From positions 1 through 50,100 of the forward strand of contig CAWUID010000012.1 in the NCBI GenBank assembly GCA_963922315.1: a stretch of DNA of 50,100 nt. Direction: 5' to 3'. A program made the translations under genes and the position numbers. This DNA comes from JAHDBG01 sp963922315 (GTDB taxonomy: Bacteria; Pseudomonadota; Gammaproteobacteria; Chromatiales; Chromatiaceae). The notes below the pieces were generated by a model, which made no database searches, was not told the DNA's origin, and worked only from the letters and a program-made list of their open reading frames with translations. Shown piece by piece: positions 1 through 8,293 of the stretch; position 1 is the first letter of the stretch, and every line of letters begins with the position of its first letter.

Positions 1-16
1 GTTAACCTGGCTTTTC

Positions 17-1612
17 TCACCTTATTATTGCGAAGATTGTAAACAGGTTCTCAGTAAATGGCTCCTGACTCATATTTTGTTGCTTCGGCAGTAACGCCAT
101 ATTCCCCAGACGATCTATTGCGCTGATGTAGCTGTCGCGTCCGAAGCTGGCCTGCCAGGCATCGTCTGGTGTATACGGCAGCACATGCTCCAGAGTCAGA
201 TTCAGCGGTGGTTCCTGTTCGCTGATATAGGCTTCAATCGCCCGCAGCAGGTACATGATCTTTTTGTTCGACTGGCGGCTGGGTAGAGTTTTTTCGGTAA
301 ACGCATGACGAAACGTATCATCATCAGGATAAATGGTGAGCATATCCTGCGTGATATCGTACAGGCTGGCCTGGTGGCGAAACAGCTTATTCGCCATTTT
401 GTTATAGATTCGTTCCTGATCCCTGGACGGTTTGCCGCAAATCACGTTATAGCGTATGGTCAATGCTGAGATACGTTTTGTCAGTTTGATAAATTCTGTC
501 GGCGATAATCGGGTATAGCCGATCATCAGGACACTCAGGGGTGTCCTGATATTGAATAAAGTTAATATTTCCAGATAATGACGTATCTCATGATACTGTC
601 CGTCATTTTCTTTCCAGAAATCGTCATGCGGGTTTTGCAACGCAGCATAGATTGCAGCATATTTTTTCAGGCTATTTAAATAAGGGAGTACCTTGTCTGG
701 CTGATCAATAGATCTTTGTAAAACACGGTACAGGTCACCTTTTTTGGGGATTTTTTCTGACATGCCGGTATGGCTGCGTAAAAAGGCGGTGAATTCGGTT
801 TCTCCTAACTGATCCAGAATGCCTGCCCAATCTTCATCAAATGCATCAAAGTCCTGGTCTGTACAGATGTCTGTCTTATCTATCCGCGATAAAAGATAAT
901 TTTTCAACAGATCCGGGGTGGAAAGGTGTAATCCACGAGCATTCAGTGTTTCGAAGACGGTATACGCATTCAGGTCATCTGCGACACTGATCGTGGTGAA
1001 TAACAGTCCGTCGGCAATATCATTGATTACCTCTGCGACTTGTTTGCCGGATGTGCAATTTGTGAATTTTTCCTGAAAGTATGTAAACCCCTTATTGATC
1101 TGCCGGTTGGTGCGGGTGATGTTGCGTTTTGAATGAATACCGAGAGCCCGGCTGAGACTCTGAAAGTGTTGTTTGTTATGTCGGTTCAGTATTAGTTTGG
1201 GTGCGATGCTTAAACTGATCGGGCTTTGCACATCCAGATAGATTCTTCGGTAGGCAGCGACTCTGTTTTCATTATCTTCGGTTGACTCACCTTGTCTGGC
1301 CAATGTGTCTAATCGGCTCAGTCCGGCGATCAGGATGAGTGAGATGGTCGTCAGGCGTTGCTGACCGTCGATCACCCGAAAACATTTTCCGTCATCCGTC
1401 TGAAACACCAGGTAGCCCATAAAATGCTGGACACGTTTTTCCCTCATTGCAGTGATATCGCTCCACAATTCATCCCACTGATGTTGTTCCCAGGCATAAT
1501 CGCGCTGAAACCGGGGCACCTGATAGGTCTTGCCGTTTGACATAATGTCTGCATACACCCGGTTTTGCGGGTCCAGCTGGATCTTGCGGAAGGGCTTGAG
1601 TTCTGGTGACAT
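17..1612 (-). CDS. DUF262/DUF1524 (GmrSD-like) protein
   Basis: The protein is 531 aa. The N-terminal half carries the DUF262 hallmarks VPRFQRDYAW (near residue 33) and VIDGQQRLTT (near 79), the ParB-like nucleotide-binding module of GmrS. The C-terminal part has a DUF1524-like His-Me/HNH signature, LEHVLP, followed by RLGNMALL and an Asn. Proteins of this architecture include the type IV restriction enzyme GmrSD and other phage-defence effectors that use nucleotides and cut modified DNA. The end looks short: after the HNH Asn the family normally continues with an F..K..Y segment, but here the frame stops about 15 residues later beside the window edge, so a 3-prime frameshift or truncation is possible. 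It lies 21 nt downstream of rmuC on the same strand, so co-transcription is likely. The family call is firm; a defence role is inferred. Confidence 0.8.
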   Translation of the reverse strand: MSPELKPFRKIQLDPQNRVYADIMSNGKTYQVPRFQRDYAWEQHQWDELWSDITAMREKRVQHFMGYLVFQTDDGKCFRVIDGQQRLTTISLILIAGLSRLDTLARQGESTEDNENRVAAYRRIYLDVQSPISLSIAPKLILNRHNKQHFQSLSRALGIHSKRNITRTNRQINKGFTYFQEKFTNCTSGKQVAEVINDIADGLLFTTISVADDLNAYTVFETLNARGLHLSTPDLLKNYLLSRIDKTDICTDQDFDAFDEDWAGILDQLGETEFTAFLRSHTGMSEKIPKKGDLYRVLQRSIDQPDKVLPYLNSLKKYAAIYAALQNPHDDFWKENDGQYHEIRHYLEILTLFNIRTPLSVLMIGYTRLSPTEFIKLTKRISALTIRYNVICGKPSRDQERIYNKMANKLFRHQASLYDITQDMLTIYPDDDTFRHAFTEKTLPSRQSNKKIMYLLRAIEAYISEQEPPLNLTLEHVLPYTPDDAWQASFGRDSYISAIDRLGNMALLPKQQNMSQEPFTENLFTIFAIIR

Positions 1613-1633
1613 GGCTGGAATCTCTGGTGACGG

Positions 1634-2854
1634 TCAGTGGCTGGCGTTAGTGGTATGCAGTGTTGCCTGATCAGCAGGCGCGAGCTCTGCTGCTTCTATC
1701 TGCGCAAAACGGCGACTGATCTTTTGTGCTGAAGTATGGATCATGCCGACATCGTCATTTGCCTGGCGGATGTGAGTCGCGAGCTTATCCATCCGTTGCT
1801 GAAAGCGGTTAAAGTCAGCAGACAGCTTGTGCAGGTGTTCCTGAATGATATGCACCTGCTGCCGGGTGGCATCATCCTTCAGCACTGCCCGGGCAGTGGT
1901 CAGCACTGCCATCAGGGTGGTCGGTGAGACCAGCCAGATCCGCGCCTGCTGCGCTTCGGCGACCAGTTCCGGATAGTGCGCGTGGATCTCGGCAAACACT
2001 GCTTCTGCCGGAATAAACATCACCGCGCCATCAGCAGTTTCGCCCGGGATCAGATATTTATCCGCAATGTCGCGGATATGTTTACGGATGTCGCGTCGGA
2101 ACTGGCTGGCGACTGCCTTCTGCGCTGTTGGCTCGGTTGTTTGCAGTTGCTGGTAGCCTTCGAGCGGAAACTTCGCATCTATCGGCACCTGGCCGGTCGG
2201 GGCTGGCAGGTGCAATAAACAATCGACCCGTTTGCCATTGCTCAGCGTCGCCTGCCAGGTAAAGCTGCCTGCCGGCATCAGGTTCTGAATCAGGGCCTGG
2301 AGCTGCACTTCGCCAAATGCACCGCGCGAGCGCTTATCATCCAGAATCGCCTGCAGACTGACCACATGGCCAGACAGCTCGGTGATTTTTTTTTGTGCCT
2401 CGTCAATCCGGCTCAGGTGCTCCAGTACGCGCGCGAAGGTTTCGGTGGTCTTGTCGAAACCAGCCTGCAGCCGCTGTTCTACCTGACCACTGATTTCGTG
2501 CAGTCGTTGATCTGTAGTCTGCGTGAGCGCCGCGACATGTTTGCTCAGAGTATCCGTCGTCACGGTCAGGGTCTGCTGCATCTGCTGACCCATGCTCGTC
2601 AGGGTCGTTGCCAGCGTTTGTTGCTGGGCTTGCTGTTGCTGTTGTAGCTGGGCGGTTAGACGGGTCTGCAGGTCGCTGGCGGTGGTGGTCATCTGCTGTT
2701 CAGTCCGACCCAGCCGGTCGGCCATGGCCACTTGCAGCGCTGCCAGGGGTTGTGCTGTATCAGTCTGCTGCTGTCGTCGGTGATACCAGATCAGCAACCC
2801 CAGATTCACGCCGGCCAGGATGATGATCAACGCTAACAACCAATAGATGTCCAT
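1634..2854 (-). CDS. rmuC: DNA recombination protein RmuC
   Basis: The protein is 406 aa. It has one N-terminal membrane segment (residues about 3-23), then a long Gln-rich coiled coil (about 30-165), then the conserved RmuC nuclease-like core. Core motifs seen are RGAFGEVQLQ, VDCLLHLP, PIDAKFPLE and MFIPAEAVF. RmuC limits inversions at short inverted repeats and is thought to have a restriction-endonuclease-like fold. The membrane anchor and coiled coil are typical of the family and the length is normal. It is divergent from nuoJ with about 100 bp between the start codons, and it is followed by the DUF262 gene. Confidence 0.93.
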   Translation of the reverse strand: MDIYWLLALIIILAGVNLGLLIWYHRRQQQTDTAQPLAALQVAMADRLGRTEQQMTTTASDLQTRLTAQLQQQQQAQQQTLATTLTSMGQQMQQTLTVTTDTLSKHVAALTQTTDQRLHEISGQVEQRLQAGFDKTTETFARVLEHLSRIDEAQKKITELSGHVVSLQAILDDKRSRGAFGEVQLQALIQNLMPAGSFTWQATLSNGKRVDCLLHLPAPTGQVPIDAKFPLEGYQQLQTTEPTAQKAVASQFRRDIRKHIRDIADKYLIPGETADGAVMFIPAEAVFAEIHAHYPELVAEAQQARIWLVSPTTLMAVLTTARAVLKDDATRQQVHIIQEHLHKLSADFNRFQQRMDKLATHIRQANDDVGMIHTSAQKISRRFAQIEAAELAPADQATLHTTNASH

Positions 2855-2958
2855 ATGGCCTTCCTGTTACTGGTGTCTTATGGGGTGAGCAGGCATAATA
2901 GTGGGTTATCCTGCGACTTTCTGATGACGGCAGTTTTCTTACGGATACTGAGTAAACT

Positions 2959-3564
2959 ATGAGCTTTCAGCTATTGCTATTTTACCTGTTTGCAGCAGTC
3001 CTGATCGGTGCAGCACTGATGGTGATTACCCGCAAAAACCCGGTGCATTCGGCACTGTTTCTGGTGCTGGCCTTTTTCAGTTGCTCCGGACTCTGGCTGT
3101 TGGCGGAGGCTGAGTTTCTGGCGATTGCGCTGGTACTCGTGTACGTCGGGGCGGTGATGGTACTGTTTTTATTTGTGGTGATGATGCTGGACATCAATCT
3201 GGCTGAACTACGAGCAGGCTTTGTCCGCAATGCACCAGTGGCGGTGCTTGTCGCCCTGCTGATCGGCGCACAACTCGTGCTGGTACTCGGGCCGGAGCGA
3301 TTCGGCCTGGCACAATTCGCCGCACCGATACCGAAGCCTGCCGATTACAGCAACACCGAGGTGCTGGGCCTGGCATTGTTTACTGAGCATCTGTATGCGT
3401 TTGAAATTGCTGCTGTGATCCTGCTGGTCGGCATCATTGCCGCGATCAGCCTGACCCTGCGCCGCCGTCCCACCACCCGCTATCAGGATCCAAGCAAACA
3501 AGTGCAGGTGAAGGCGAAAGACCGGTTACGTGTAGTAAAGATGGACGCGGAGGATGCAGCATGA
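2959..3564 (+). CDS. nuoJ: NADH-quinone oxidoreductase subunit J
   Basis: The protein is 201 aa and mostly hydrophobic, with about five membrane helices, matching NuoJ, a membrane-arm subunit of respiratory complex I at the junction with the peripheral arm. The N-terminal segment with NPVHSALFLVLAFF and the segment VLVYVGAVMVLFLFVVMML are diagnostic. The soluble C-terminal tail is charged. The stop overlaps the nuoK start by 4 nt, the usual nuo operon coupling. What is odd is the upstream side: nuoI and the rest of nuoA-H are not next to it. The gene instead begins about 100 bp from the divergent rmuC, so it must have its own promoter there or belong to a split operon. Confidence 0.95.
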   Translation: MSFQLLLFYLFAAVLIGAALMVITRKNPVHSALFLVLAFFSCSGLWLLAEAEFLAIALVLVYVGAVMVLFLFVVMMLDINLAELRAGFVRNAPVAVLVALLIGAQLVLVLGPERFGLAQFAAPIPKPADYSNTEVLGLALFTEHLYAFEIAAVILLVGIIAAISLTLRRRPTTRYQDPSKQVQVKAKDRLRVVKMDAEDAA

Positions 3565-3866
3565 TTGCTTTATCTGATTACTTGCTGGTAGCAGCGATTC
3601 TGTTTGCGATCAGTGTCGCCGGAATCTTCCTGAATCGTAAAAACGTGCTGCTGCTATTGATGTGTATTGAATTGATGTTACTCGCGGTTAACATCAACTT
3701 TGTCGCATTTTCACACTTTCTGGGCGACATCCAGGGCCAGATATTCGTCTTTTTCATACTGACGGTGGCTGCTGCCGAGGCCGCGATCGGACTGGCAATC
3801 CTGGTTGTACTGTTCCGCACGCGACGCACCATCAATGTGGCTGATCTGGATACCTTAAAGGGATAA
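3561..3866 (+). CDS. nuoK: NADH-quinone oxidoreductase subunit K
   Basis: The protein is 101 aa with three membrane helices, the standard size and topology for NuoK (ND4L homologue). The segment LLMCIELMLLAVNINFVAF holds the conserved membrane Glu (CIELM), and the third helix holds the second Glu in AAAEAAIGLAI. Both are part of the proton-translocation path of complex I. It overlaps nuoJ by 4 nt and sits 2 nt before nuoL, so translational coupling is likely. Confidence 0.96.
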   Translation: MIALSDYLLVAAILFAISVAGIFLNRKNVLLLLMCIELMLLAVNINFVAFSHFLGDIQGQIFVFFILTVAAAEAAIGLAILVVLFRTRRTINVADLDTLKG

Positions 3867-3868
3867 AG

Positions 3869-5821
3869 ATGGACGCGATATTTCTCACCATCGTACTGGC
3901 CCCGCTGTTCGGGGCAATTGTGGCCGGCTTCGGGCAACAAGTGATCGGACGCACCGCAGCGCATGGCGTCACCATCGCCGGTGTCGGCCTGTCCTGTGTT
4001 CTGTCGCTATATGTCCTGTGGGCTTATGCATTTAACGATGCACCTACCTACAACGAAGCGGTTTACACCTGGCTGATCACCGATGGGCTGCGCTTTGAGA
4101 TCGGCTTCCTGGTGGATCGCCTGACCGCGATGATGATGGCGGTCGTCACCTTTGTATCACTGATGGTGCATATCTATACCATCGGCTACATGCATGATGA
4201 CGACGGCTACGAGCGCTTCTTCAGCTATATCGCGCTGTTTACCTTCGCCATGCTGATGCTGGTGATGGCCAACAACTTTATGCAGCTCTTCTTCGGTTGG
4301 GAGGCAGTGGGGCTCGTCTCATACCTGCTGATCGGGTTTTACCACCAGAAAGATACCGCGATATTTGCCAACCTGAAGGCCTTTCTGGTGAACCGGGTCG
4401 GCGATTTCGGTTTCCTGCTCGGTATCGCCGCCATCGTGATGTATTTCGGTACGCTGGACTATCACGAAACCTTTGCGCAGGCGCCGGAATTGGCCACCAC
4501 CACCATCTCAATCTGGGGTGATCAGAGCTGGTCACTGATGACCGTGATCTGCATCCTGCTGTTTGTCGGTGCGATGGGTAAATCAGCCCAGGTGCCACTG
4601 CACGTCTGGCTGCCCGATTCCATGGAAGGCCCGACCCCGATCTCAGCACTGATCCATGCTGCAACCATGGTCACGGCAGGCATCTTTATGGTTGCGCGTA
4701 TGTCGCCCCTGTACGAACTGTCCGAGACTGCTCTGACCTTCGTGCTGGTGATCGGCGCTACTACAGCGTTCTTCATGGGCTTGGTAGGCATTGTGCAGAA
4801 CGACATCAAACGGGTTGTTGCCTATTCAACCTTATCGCAACTGGGCTACATGGCCGCTGCCCTCGGTGTATCGGCGTATGCAGCTGGCCTGTTCCACCTG
4901 ATGACCCATGCATTTTTCAAAGCGCTGTTATTCCTTGCTGCCGGATCAGTGATCATGGGCATGCATCATGATCAGGACATCCGCAACATGGGTGGACTGC
5001 GCCGTTATATGCCGATCACACACTGGACCGCCCTGCTCGGCACCCTGGCCCTGATCGGCTTTCCCGGGTTTGCGGGCTTTTTCTCCAAAGACGCGATCAT
5101 CGAAGCGGTGCATCATTCGCAGATCGCAGGTGCAGGCTACGCATATGTTCTGCTGCTTGCTGGCGTGTTCGTTACCGCCCTGTACAGCTTCCGCGTGTAC
5201 TTCCTGGTCTTCCACGGCACCGGGCCGCGCGATACGCATGCCAAAGCACACCTGCATGAATCACCCTGGGTCGTGACGGCCCCTCTGATCCTGCTGGCGA
5301 TCCCGTCCGTGGTGATCGGCTGGCTCGCTGTCGAGCCGATGGTGTTTGGCGACTACTTCGCTGGCATACTGACTGTCGCCAGAGTGCATGACACACTCGG
5401 CCAGATCAGTTTTGACAGCCCCTGGGGCTTCATCCTGCATGCCTTTGCCGGACCACCGGTCTGGCTGGCGCTGGGCGGCACCCTGCTGGCTGGGTTCATC
5501 TACCTGTATCGACCCTGCATCGCCGAATGGGCAGAACGCAAGTTTGGCTGGGCACACCGCCTGCTGGCACACAAATATGGCTTTGATGCGTTTAACCAGG
5601 CGGTCTTTGCCGGAGGCAGTCAGATGCTGGGCAAAGGCCTGTGGCGAGTGGGCGACCGGGGCCTGATTGACGGTATGCTGGTGAACGGCTCAGCCCGCTC
5701 AGTCGGCTGGCTGGCAGGCCTGGTGCGCTGGGCACAGACAGGCTTTCTGTACCACTACGCAATCGTCATGATGCTCGGCTTGCTCGGTTTGCTCACGTGG
5801 TTCGTGTTGGGTAACGGTTAA
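3869..5821 (+). CDS. nuoL: NADH-quinone oxidoreductase subunit L
   Basis: The protein is 650 aa, a normal length for NuoL, one of the three antiporter-like proton-pumping subunits of complex I. It is highly hydrophobic. Seen are the GWEAVGLVSYLLIGF segment, KSAQVPLHVWLPDSM with its conserved Lys, PTPISALIHAATMVTAG, and HAFFKALLFLAAGSV. The C-terminal extension needed for the lateral helix is present. In almost all nuo operons nuoM follows at once; here nuoM starts nearly 3 kb later, beyond a block of accessory genes. Confidence 0.97.
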   Translation: MDAIFLTIVLAPLFGAIVAGFGQQVIGRTAAHGVTIAGVGLSCVLSLYVLWAYAFNDAPTYNEAVYTWLITDGLRFEIGFLVDRLTAMMMAVVTFVSLMVHIYTIGYMHDDDGYERFFSYIALFTFAMLMLVMANNFMQLFFGWEAVGLVSYLLIGFYHQKDTAIFANLKAFLVNRVGDFGFLLGIAAIVMYFGTLDYHETFAQAPELATTTISIWGDQSWSLMTVICILLFVGAMGKSAQVPLHVWLPDSMEGPTPISALIHAATMVTAGIFMVARMSPLYELSETALTFVLVIGATTAFFMGLVGIVQNDIKRVVAYSTLSQLGYMAAALGVSAYAAGLFHLMTHAFFKALLFLAAGSVIMGMHHDQDIRNMGGLRRYMPITHWTALLGTLALIGFPGFAGFFSKDAIIEAVHHSQIAGAGYAYVLLLAGVFVTALYSFRVYFLVFHGTGPRDTHAKAHLHESPWVVTAPLILLAIPSVVIGWLAVEPMVFGDYFAGILTVARVHDTLGQISFDSPWGFILHAFAGPPVWLALGGTLLAGFIYLYRPCIAEWAERKFGWAHRLLAHKYGFDAFNQAVFAGGSQMLGKGLWRVGDRGLIDGMLVNGSARSVGWLAGLVRWAQTGFLYHYAIVMMLGLLGLLTWFVLGNG

Positions 5822-5939
5822 ATGGCGACTGCTGCAGATTTAGTATTCAGAGTGAATAGGCATTAGAAAATAAGCCGATAATTCACCGGTTATGATTTGA
5901 TGTTGACAGTTCAAATATAACTATTACCAGGAGTTTGAA

Positions 5940-6356
5940 ATGAAGATGTTTCGCTTTCTTGCAATAACCGTTGTTTTTTTCTCAGTCGCTTCTCAAGCGT
6001 ATGCACGATCATGTGATCGAGATGAATACGATAAAGCTGAATATTTTGCTGAAATAGCAGGAAAAAAGATGGTAAAAAAATATGGAGGTGGAAGAGATAT
6101 TCGAGTGAATATGCGTTCATGTAATTACAATTCATATTCAGGCATATATAAAACAAAAATCGAAGTCTATTGGAATGGAGCCATTTTCAGAAGCAATAAC
6201 TACAATATTGATGGTGAACTGCAAATGAAGTCAGATGGAAGTCAGGCTGAATTTTCTGAAACATATGCGAATCAAAACGTAAAAGACATTCGGTTTATGG
6301 GGTATGTAGCCGGTGGTATCGTCTTACTTGGAGTTGTTGCTTCTGAAAGCCAATAA
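5940..6356 (+). CDS. small exported protein of unknown function
   Basis: The protein is 138 aa and I do not recognise it. It starts with a clear Sec signal peptide (residues 1-22, Lys-Met-Phe-Arg then a hydrophobic core, cleavage expected after the AYA motif). The mature part is rich in Tyr, Asn and Lys, has two Cys (in RSCDRDEYD and RSCNYN) that could form a periplasmic disulfide, and ends with a hydrophobic stretch (FMGYVAGGIVLLGVV). A purine-rich AGGAG lies 7 nt before the start. The sequence is visibly more AT-rich than the nuo genes. It is the first gene of the block separating nuoL from nuoM, in the same orientation. Confidence 0.65.
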   Translation: MKMFRFLAITVVFFSVASQAYARSCDRDEYDKAEYFAEIAGKKMVKKYGGGRDIRVNMRSCNYNSYSGIYKTKIEVYWNGAIFRSNNYNIDGELQMKSDGSQAEFSETYANQNVKDIRFMGYVAGGIVLLGVVASESQ

Positions 6357-6607
6357 GCCTAAAAATGACATCCAGCCGACTAATATCTTGATCCCAACAC
6401 CGATATGCCGTCATAGCATCAGGGTATTCGTGGGTCAATCTTGTCGCTAATGCTTGGGTAAGTTTAGAAGCATGAATTATATGTAACAGTCATTGCCTGT
6501 TGGGGTTGCGTTGTCTACAGACAGCTACCCGTAAATTAAGCAATGGCTAGGCATAGATGATCAGTACAAACTCATCGGTTCTATTCTCCAATGGTATCCT
6601 GACTCGT

Positions 6608-7063
6608 ATGAAGGTATACACAGACACATCAGTATTTGGTGGCGTATTTGATGAAGAATTTGTCGATCCAAGCAAAGAGTTTTTTGCTCAGGCTGACTCG
6701 GGGAAGTTCAAAGTCGTTGTGTCGGCGGTAGTGAAAGCCGAAATTGCATCTGCACCTGAGATGGTCCGAGACTTATTCTATAAAGTTGCGGCAAAAGCGG
6801 ACATTGCTGAAGTAACACAAGAAGTTTTAGCGTTACGAGAAGCGTATTTGAGTGCTGGTGTTGTTACGCAAAGATCTACTGATGATGCAACACATGTTGC
6901 GTTAGCAACAATTTCTGGCTGTCAAATGATCGTCAGTTGGAATTTTAAGCACATAGTGCATTTTGAAAAGATTCCTAAATATAATGCAGTCAACGCACTT
7001 AACGGCTATAGCAGCATCAATATATTTTCACCTCCACAGGTAATTGAATATGATGACTTATGA
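6608..7063 (+). CDS. PIN-domain protein, probable toxin
   Basis: I place the start at the internal ATG giving MKVYTDTSVFGG (151 aa), because the PIN fold begins at this point; an earlier in-frame ATG at 6557 would add 17 unrelated residues. Acidic residues at the expected positions are Asp6 in YTDTSVFGG, Glu in KAEIASAP and Asp-Asp in STDDATHVALA, followed by IVSWNFKHIV. PIN proteins are Mg-dependent RNases, usually VapC-like toxins. A 56-aa frame overlaps its 3-prime end by 14 nt and is the likely partner. Its role as a toxin is inferred from family and context. Confidence 0.75.
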   Translation: MKVYTDTSVFGGVFDEEFVDPSKEFFAQADSGKFKVVVSAVVKAEIASAPEMVRDLFYKVAAKADIAEVTQEVLALREAYLSAGVVTQRSTDDATHVALATISGCQMIVSWNFKHIVHFEKIPKYNAVNALNGYSSINIFSPPQVIEYDDL

Positions 7064-7220
7064 ACCAATATGTGTGCAATGGAAGCGGCAGGGCGCTGCA
7101 TGCTTGGCTGAGCAACTTTCTGGTTTGCATGCTGAACAAGAATTAGTGTTCTGGCAAGAGCAAACTGAACAACTAAAGTTTTTGCAAGCTGAAGCAAGGC
7201 AGCGCCTGACAACGCCGTAA
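7050..7220 (+). CDS. 56-aa partner of the PIN protein, candidate antitoxin
   Basis: The frame begins at ATG 7050 (or the adjacent ATG 7053), inside the last codons of the PIN gene, and ends with TAA at 7220. The product is 56 aa, polar and probably helical: MTYEPICVQWKRQ, then LAEQLSGLHAEQELVFWQEQTEQL. The overlapping start, the size and the charged helical make-up fit the short downstream partners often coupled to this kind of PIN gene. I base this on pattern memory and the overlap. Direct DNA-binding features are not obvious. Confidence 0.5.
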   Translation: MMTYEPICVQWKRQGAACLAEQLSGLHAEQELVFWQEQTEQLKFLQAEARQRLTTP

Positions 7221-7222
7221 AC

Positions 7223-7393
7223 ATGAATCGTAAAATGCACTTTCATCCCTTGCTGTGCTTTTTGCGTCTGGTTATGGTTGGCGTTCCTCTGATGCTTCGG
7301 TCTCTAATTTATCTGTCGGTGGCAAAGCTGTCGACGAGCAAATTATTCGACCCGCTAATACCCCGTATCAAGGTATTGGCGGGTCAGCTCTGA
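7223..7393 (+). other. 56-codon open frame covering a diverged repeat, doubtful gene
   Basis: An ATG two bases after the previous stop opens 56 codons with a hydrophobic start (HPLLCFLRLVMVGVPLM) and RSLIYLSVAKLSTSKLFDP. The second half coincides with a sequence that recurs, diverged, at 8134-8185, where the equivalent frame is not kept. It has no good ribosome-binding site of its own. I regard it as more likely non-coding repeat sequence than a gene. Confidence 0.2.
7301..7353 (+). repeat. diverged direct repeat, left copy
   Basis: This stretch matches 8134-8185 in the same orientation. The right-hand 32 bases of the two copies (from GCAAAGCTGTCG onward) differ at six positions, and all six are transitions (A/G or C/T). 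The two copies bracket the BrnT-like/CopG-like toxin-antitoxin pair. Confidence 0.55.
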
Positions 7394-7417
7394 CGTTAAC
7401 GTCAACGTCAACGTCAA
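7393..7417 (+). repeat. hexanucleotide tandem repeat (ACGTCA)
   Basis: There are four head-to-tail units of ACGTCA (the first reads ACGTTA) plus one base, about 35 bp upstream of the BrnT-like gene. This may be a small slippage tract or an operator-like array for the autoregulated toxin-antitoxin pair downstream. Only the repetition itself is directly seen. Confidence 0.6.
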
Positions 7418-7451
7418 AATGAAAGGTACACCTCGTTCTACTGATTGACAG

Positions 7452-7724
7452 ATGAAAGTTTATAATTGGAATCAGGAGAAAAATGAAATCCTTAAAAAAG
7501 ACCGAGGTGTTTCATTTGAAGAAATTGTTTTCCACATTGAAAATGGCGACGAGTTAGATGTGTATCCACATCCGAATCAAGAACGTTACCCAAATCAATT
7601 GATTTCTGTTGTTGCTGTGAATAATTACGCTTACTTGGTTCCGTATCTGGAATCGGAAGAAGACGTTTTTTTGAAAACAATTATACCCAGCCGCAAAGCG
7701 ACAAAAAAATATATTGGTGAATGA
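7452..7724 (+). CDS. BrnT-like (DUF497) toxin
   Basis: The protein is 90 aa. It has the BrnT layout: an N-terminal W-x-x-EKN element (YNWNQEKNEILKKDRGVSFEE), an ER element in the middle, and a C-terminal basic strand-helix (IIPSRKATKKY) like the RxxSARxAtkkE end of BrnT. BrnT is a RelE-fold ribonuclease toxin. The stop overlaps the next gene as ATGA, giving toxin-before-antitoxin order as in brnTA. The DNA is AT-rich compared with the nuo genes. The exact subfamily is uncertain; membership of the BrnT/RelE-like toxins is likely. Confidence 0.7.
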   Translation: MKVYNWNQEKNEILKKDRGVSFEEIVFHIENGDELDVYPHPNQERYPNQLISVVAVNNYAYLVPYLESEEDVFLKTIIPSRKATKKYIGE

Positions 7725-8026
7725 TTATGCCCAGCTATAAACTAAGCGAAGAAGAACAAGAAATTCTGGATGCTTTTGACGCAGGTGAAATAAAGCCTGT
7801 TCCAAATTCAAAAGAAGAGATGAAAAAGCATAAAAAATACGCAGTTGAGACTTTAAAGAAAGATAAAAAAATAAGTATTCGTATTGCAATTCAGGATCTT
7901 TATGAAATCCAAAAGATGGCCGTATCAGAAGGTATCTCATACCAAAAATTCATAGTAAGTATTTTGCATAAATTCGCAGATGGCCAATATGTTGAAAAAA
8001 GGTTTCATGATCAAAGAAGTAGCTGA
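7721..8026 (+). CDS. CopG/BrnA-like antitoxin
   Basis: The protein is 101 aa (99 aa if translation begins at ATG 7727, MPSYKLSEEE). The N-terminal half is acidic and polar (KLSEEEQEILDAFDAGE), the expected toxin-binding part. The C-terminal half has a ribbon-helix-helix pattern: ISIRIAIQDLYEIQKMA, then GISYQKFIVSILHKFADG. This matches CopG-type antitoxins that pair with BrnT- or RelE-like toxins and repress their own operon. The start codon overlaps the toxin stop (ATGA). It is one of the clearest assignments in the accessory block. Confidence 0.8.
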   Translation: MIMPSYKLSEEEQEILDAFDAGEIKPVPNSKEEMKKHKKYAVETLKKDKKISIRIAIQDLYEIQKMAVSEGISYQKFIVSILHKFADGQYVEKRFHDQRSS

Positions 8027-8133
8027 TTTGAAGTAAATATATAAGGTTTTATATTCAAAACGGAAAATCCACATAAAAAGCTGTTTAAGTATGTACCTTC
8101 GGCGCTGGAAGAAGGTCAGCCTTGTCCTTGCGA

Positions 8134-8185
8134 TCTCCGATTTATACAGTGATGCAAAGCTGTCGGCGAACAAATCGTTTGATCC
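8134..8185 (+). repeat. diverged direct repeat, right copy
   Basis: This is the second copy of the sequence at 7301-7353, same orientation, with the best-conserved part from GCAAAGCTGTCG onward. It lies in the otherwise empty 267-bp gap after the antitoxin gene. The pair brackets one toxin-antitoxin module, as expected if the module arrived by, or could be lost by, recombination between the copies. Confidence 0.55.
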
Positions 8186-8293
8186 ATCCAGTACTCTGAT
8201 TATTACCACCGCTCCATCATTATAGTAGTGTATTCATCAGTTAACTCAGGCTGAAATGTAGTGGATTGTGCTTATATAAAATGAGTTATCAGC

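Noticed and set aside
6300..6496. A minus-strand frame reading LTHEYPDAMTAYRCWDQDISRLDVIF
   Set aside because: It lacks a good start codon and ribosome-binding site, overlaps the end of the exported protein gene, and matches no family that I recognise. It could be a decayed gene, but I cannot support it.
6370..6560. Possible integron attC sites between the small genes near nuoL
   Set aside because: I looked for the RYYYAAC and GTTRRRY core sites around the small genes. Near matches such as GTTGGGG fail at the last base, and paired sites are absent.
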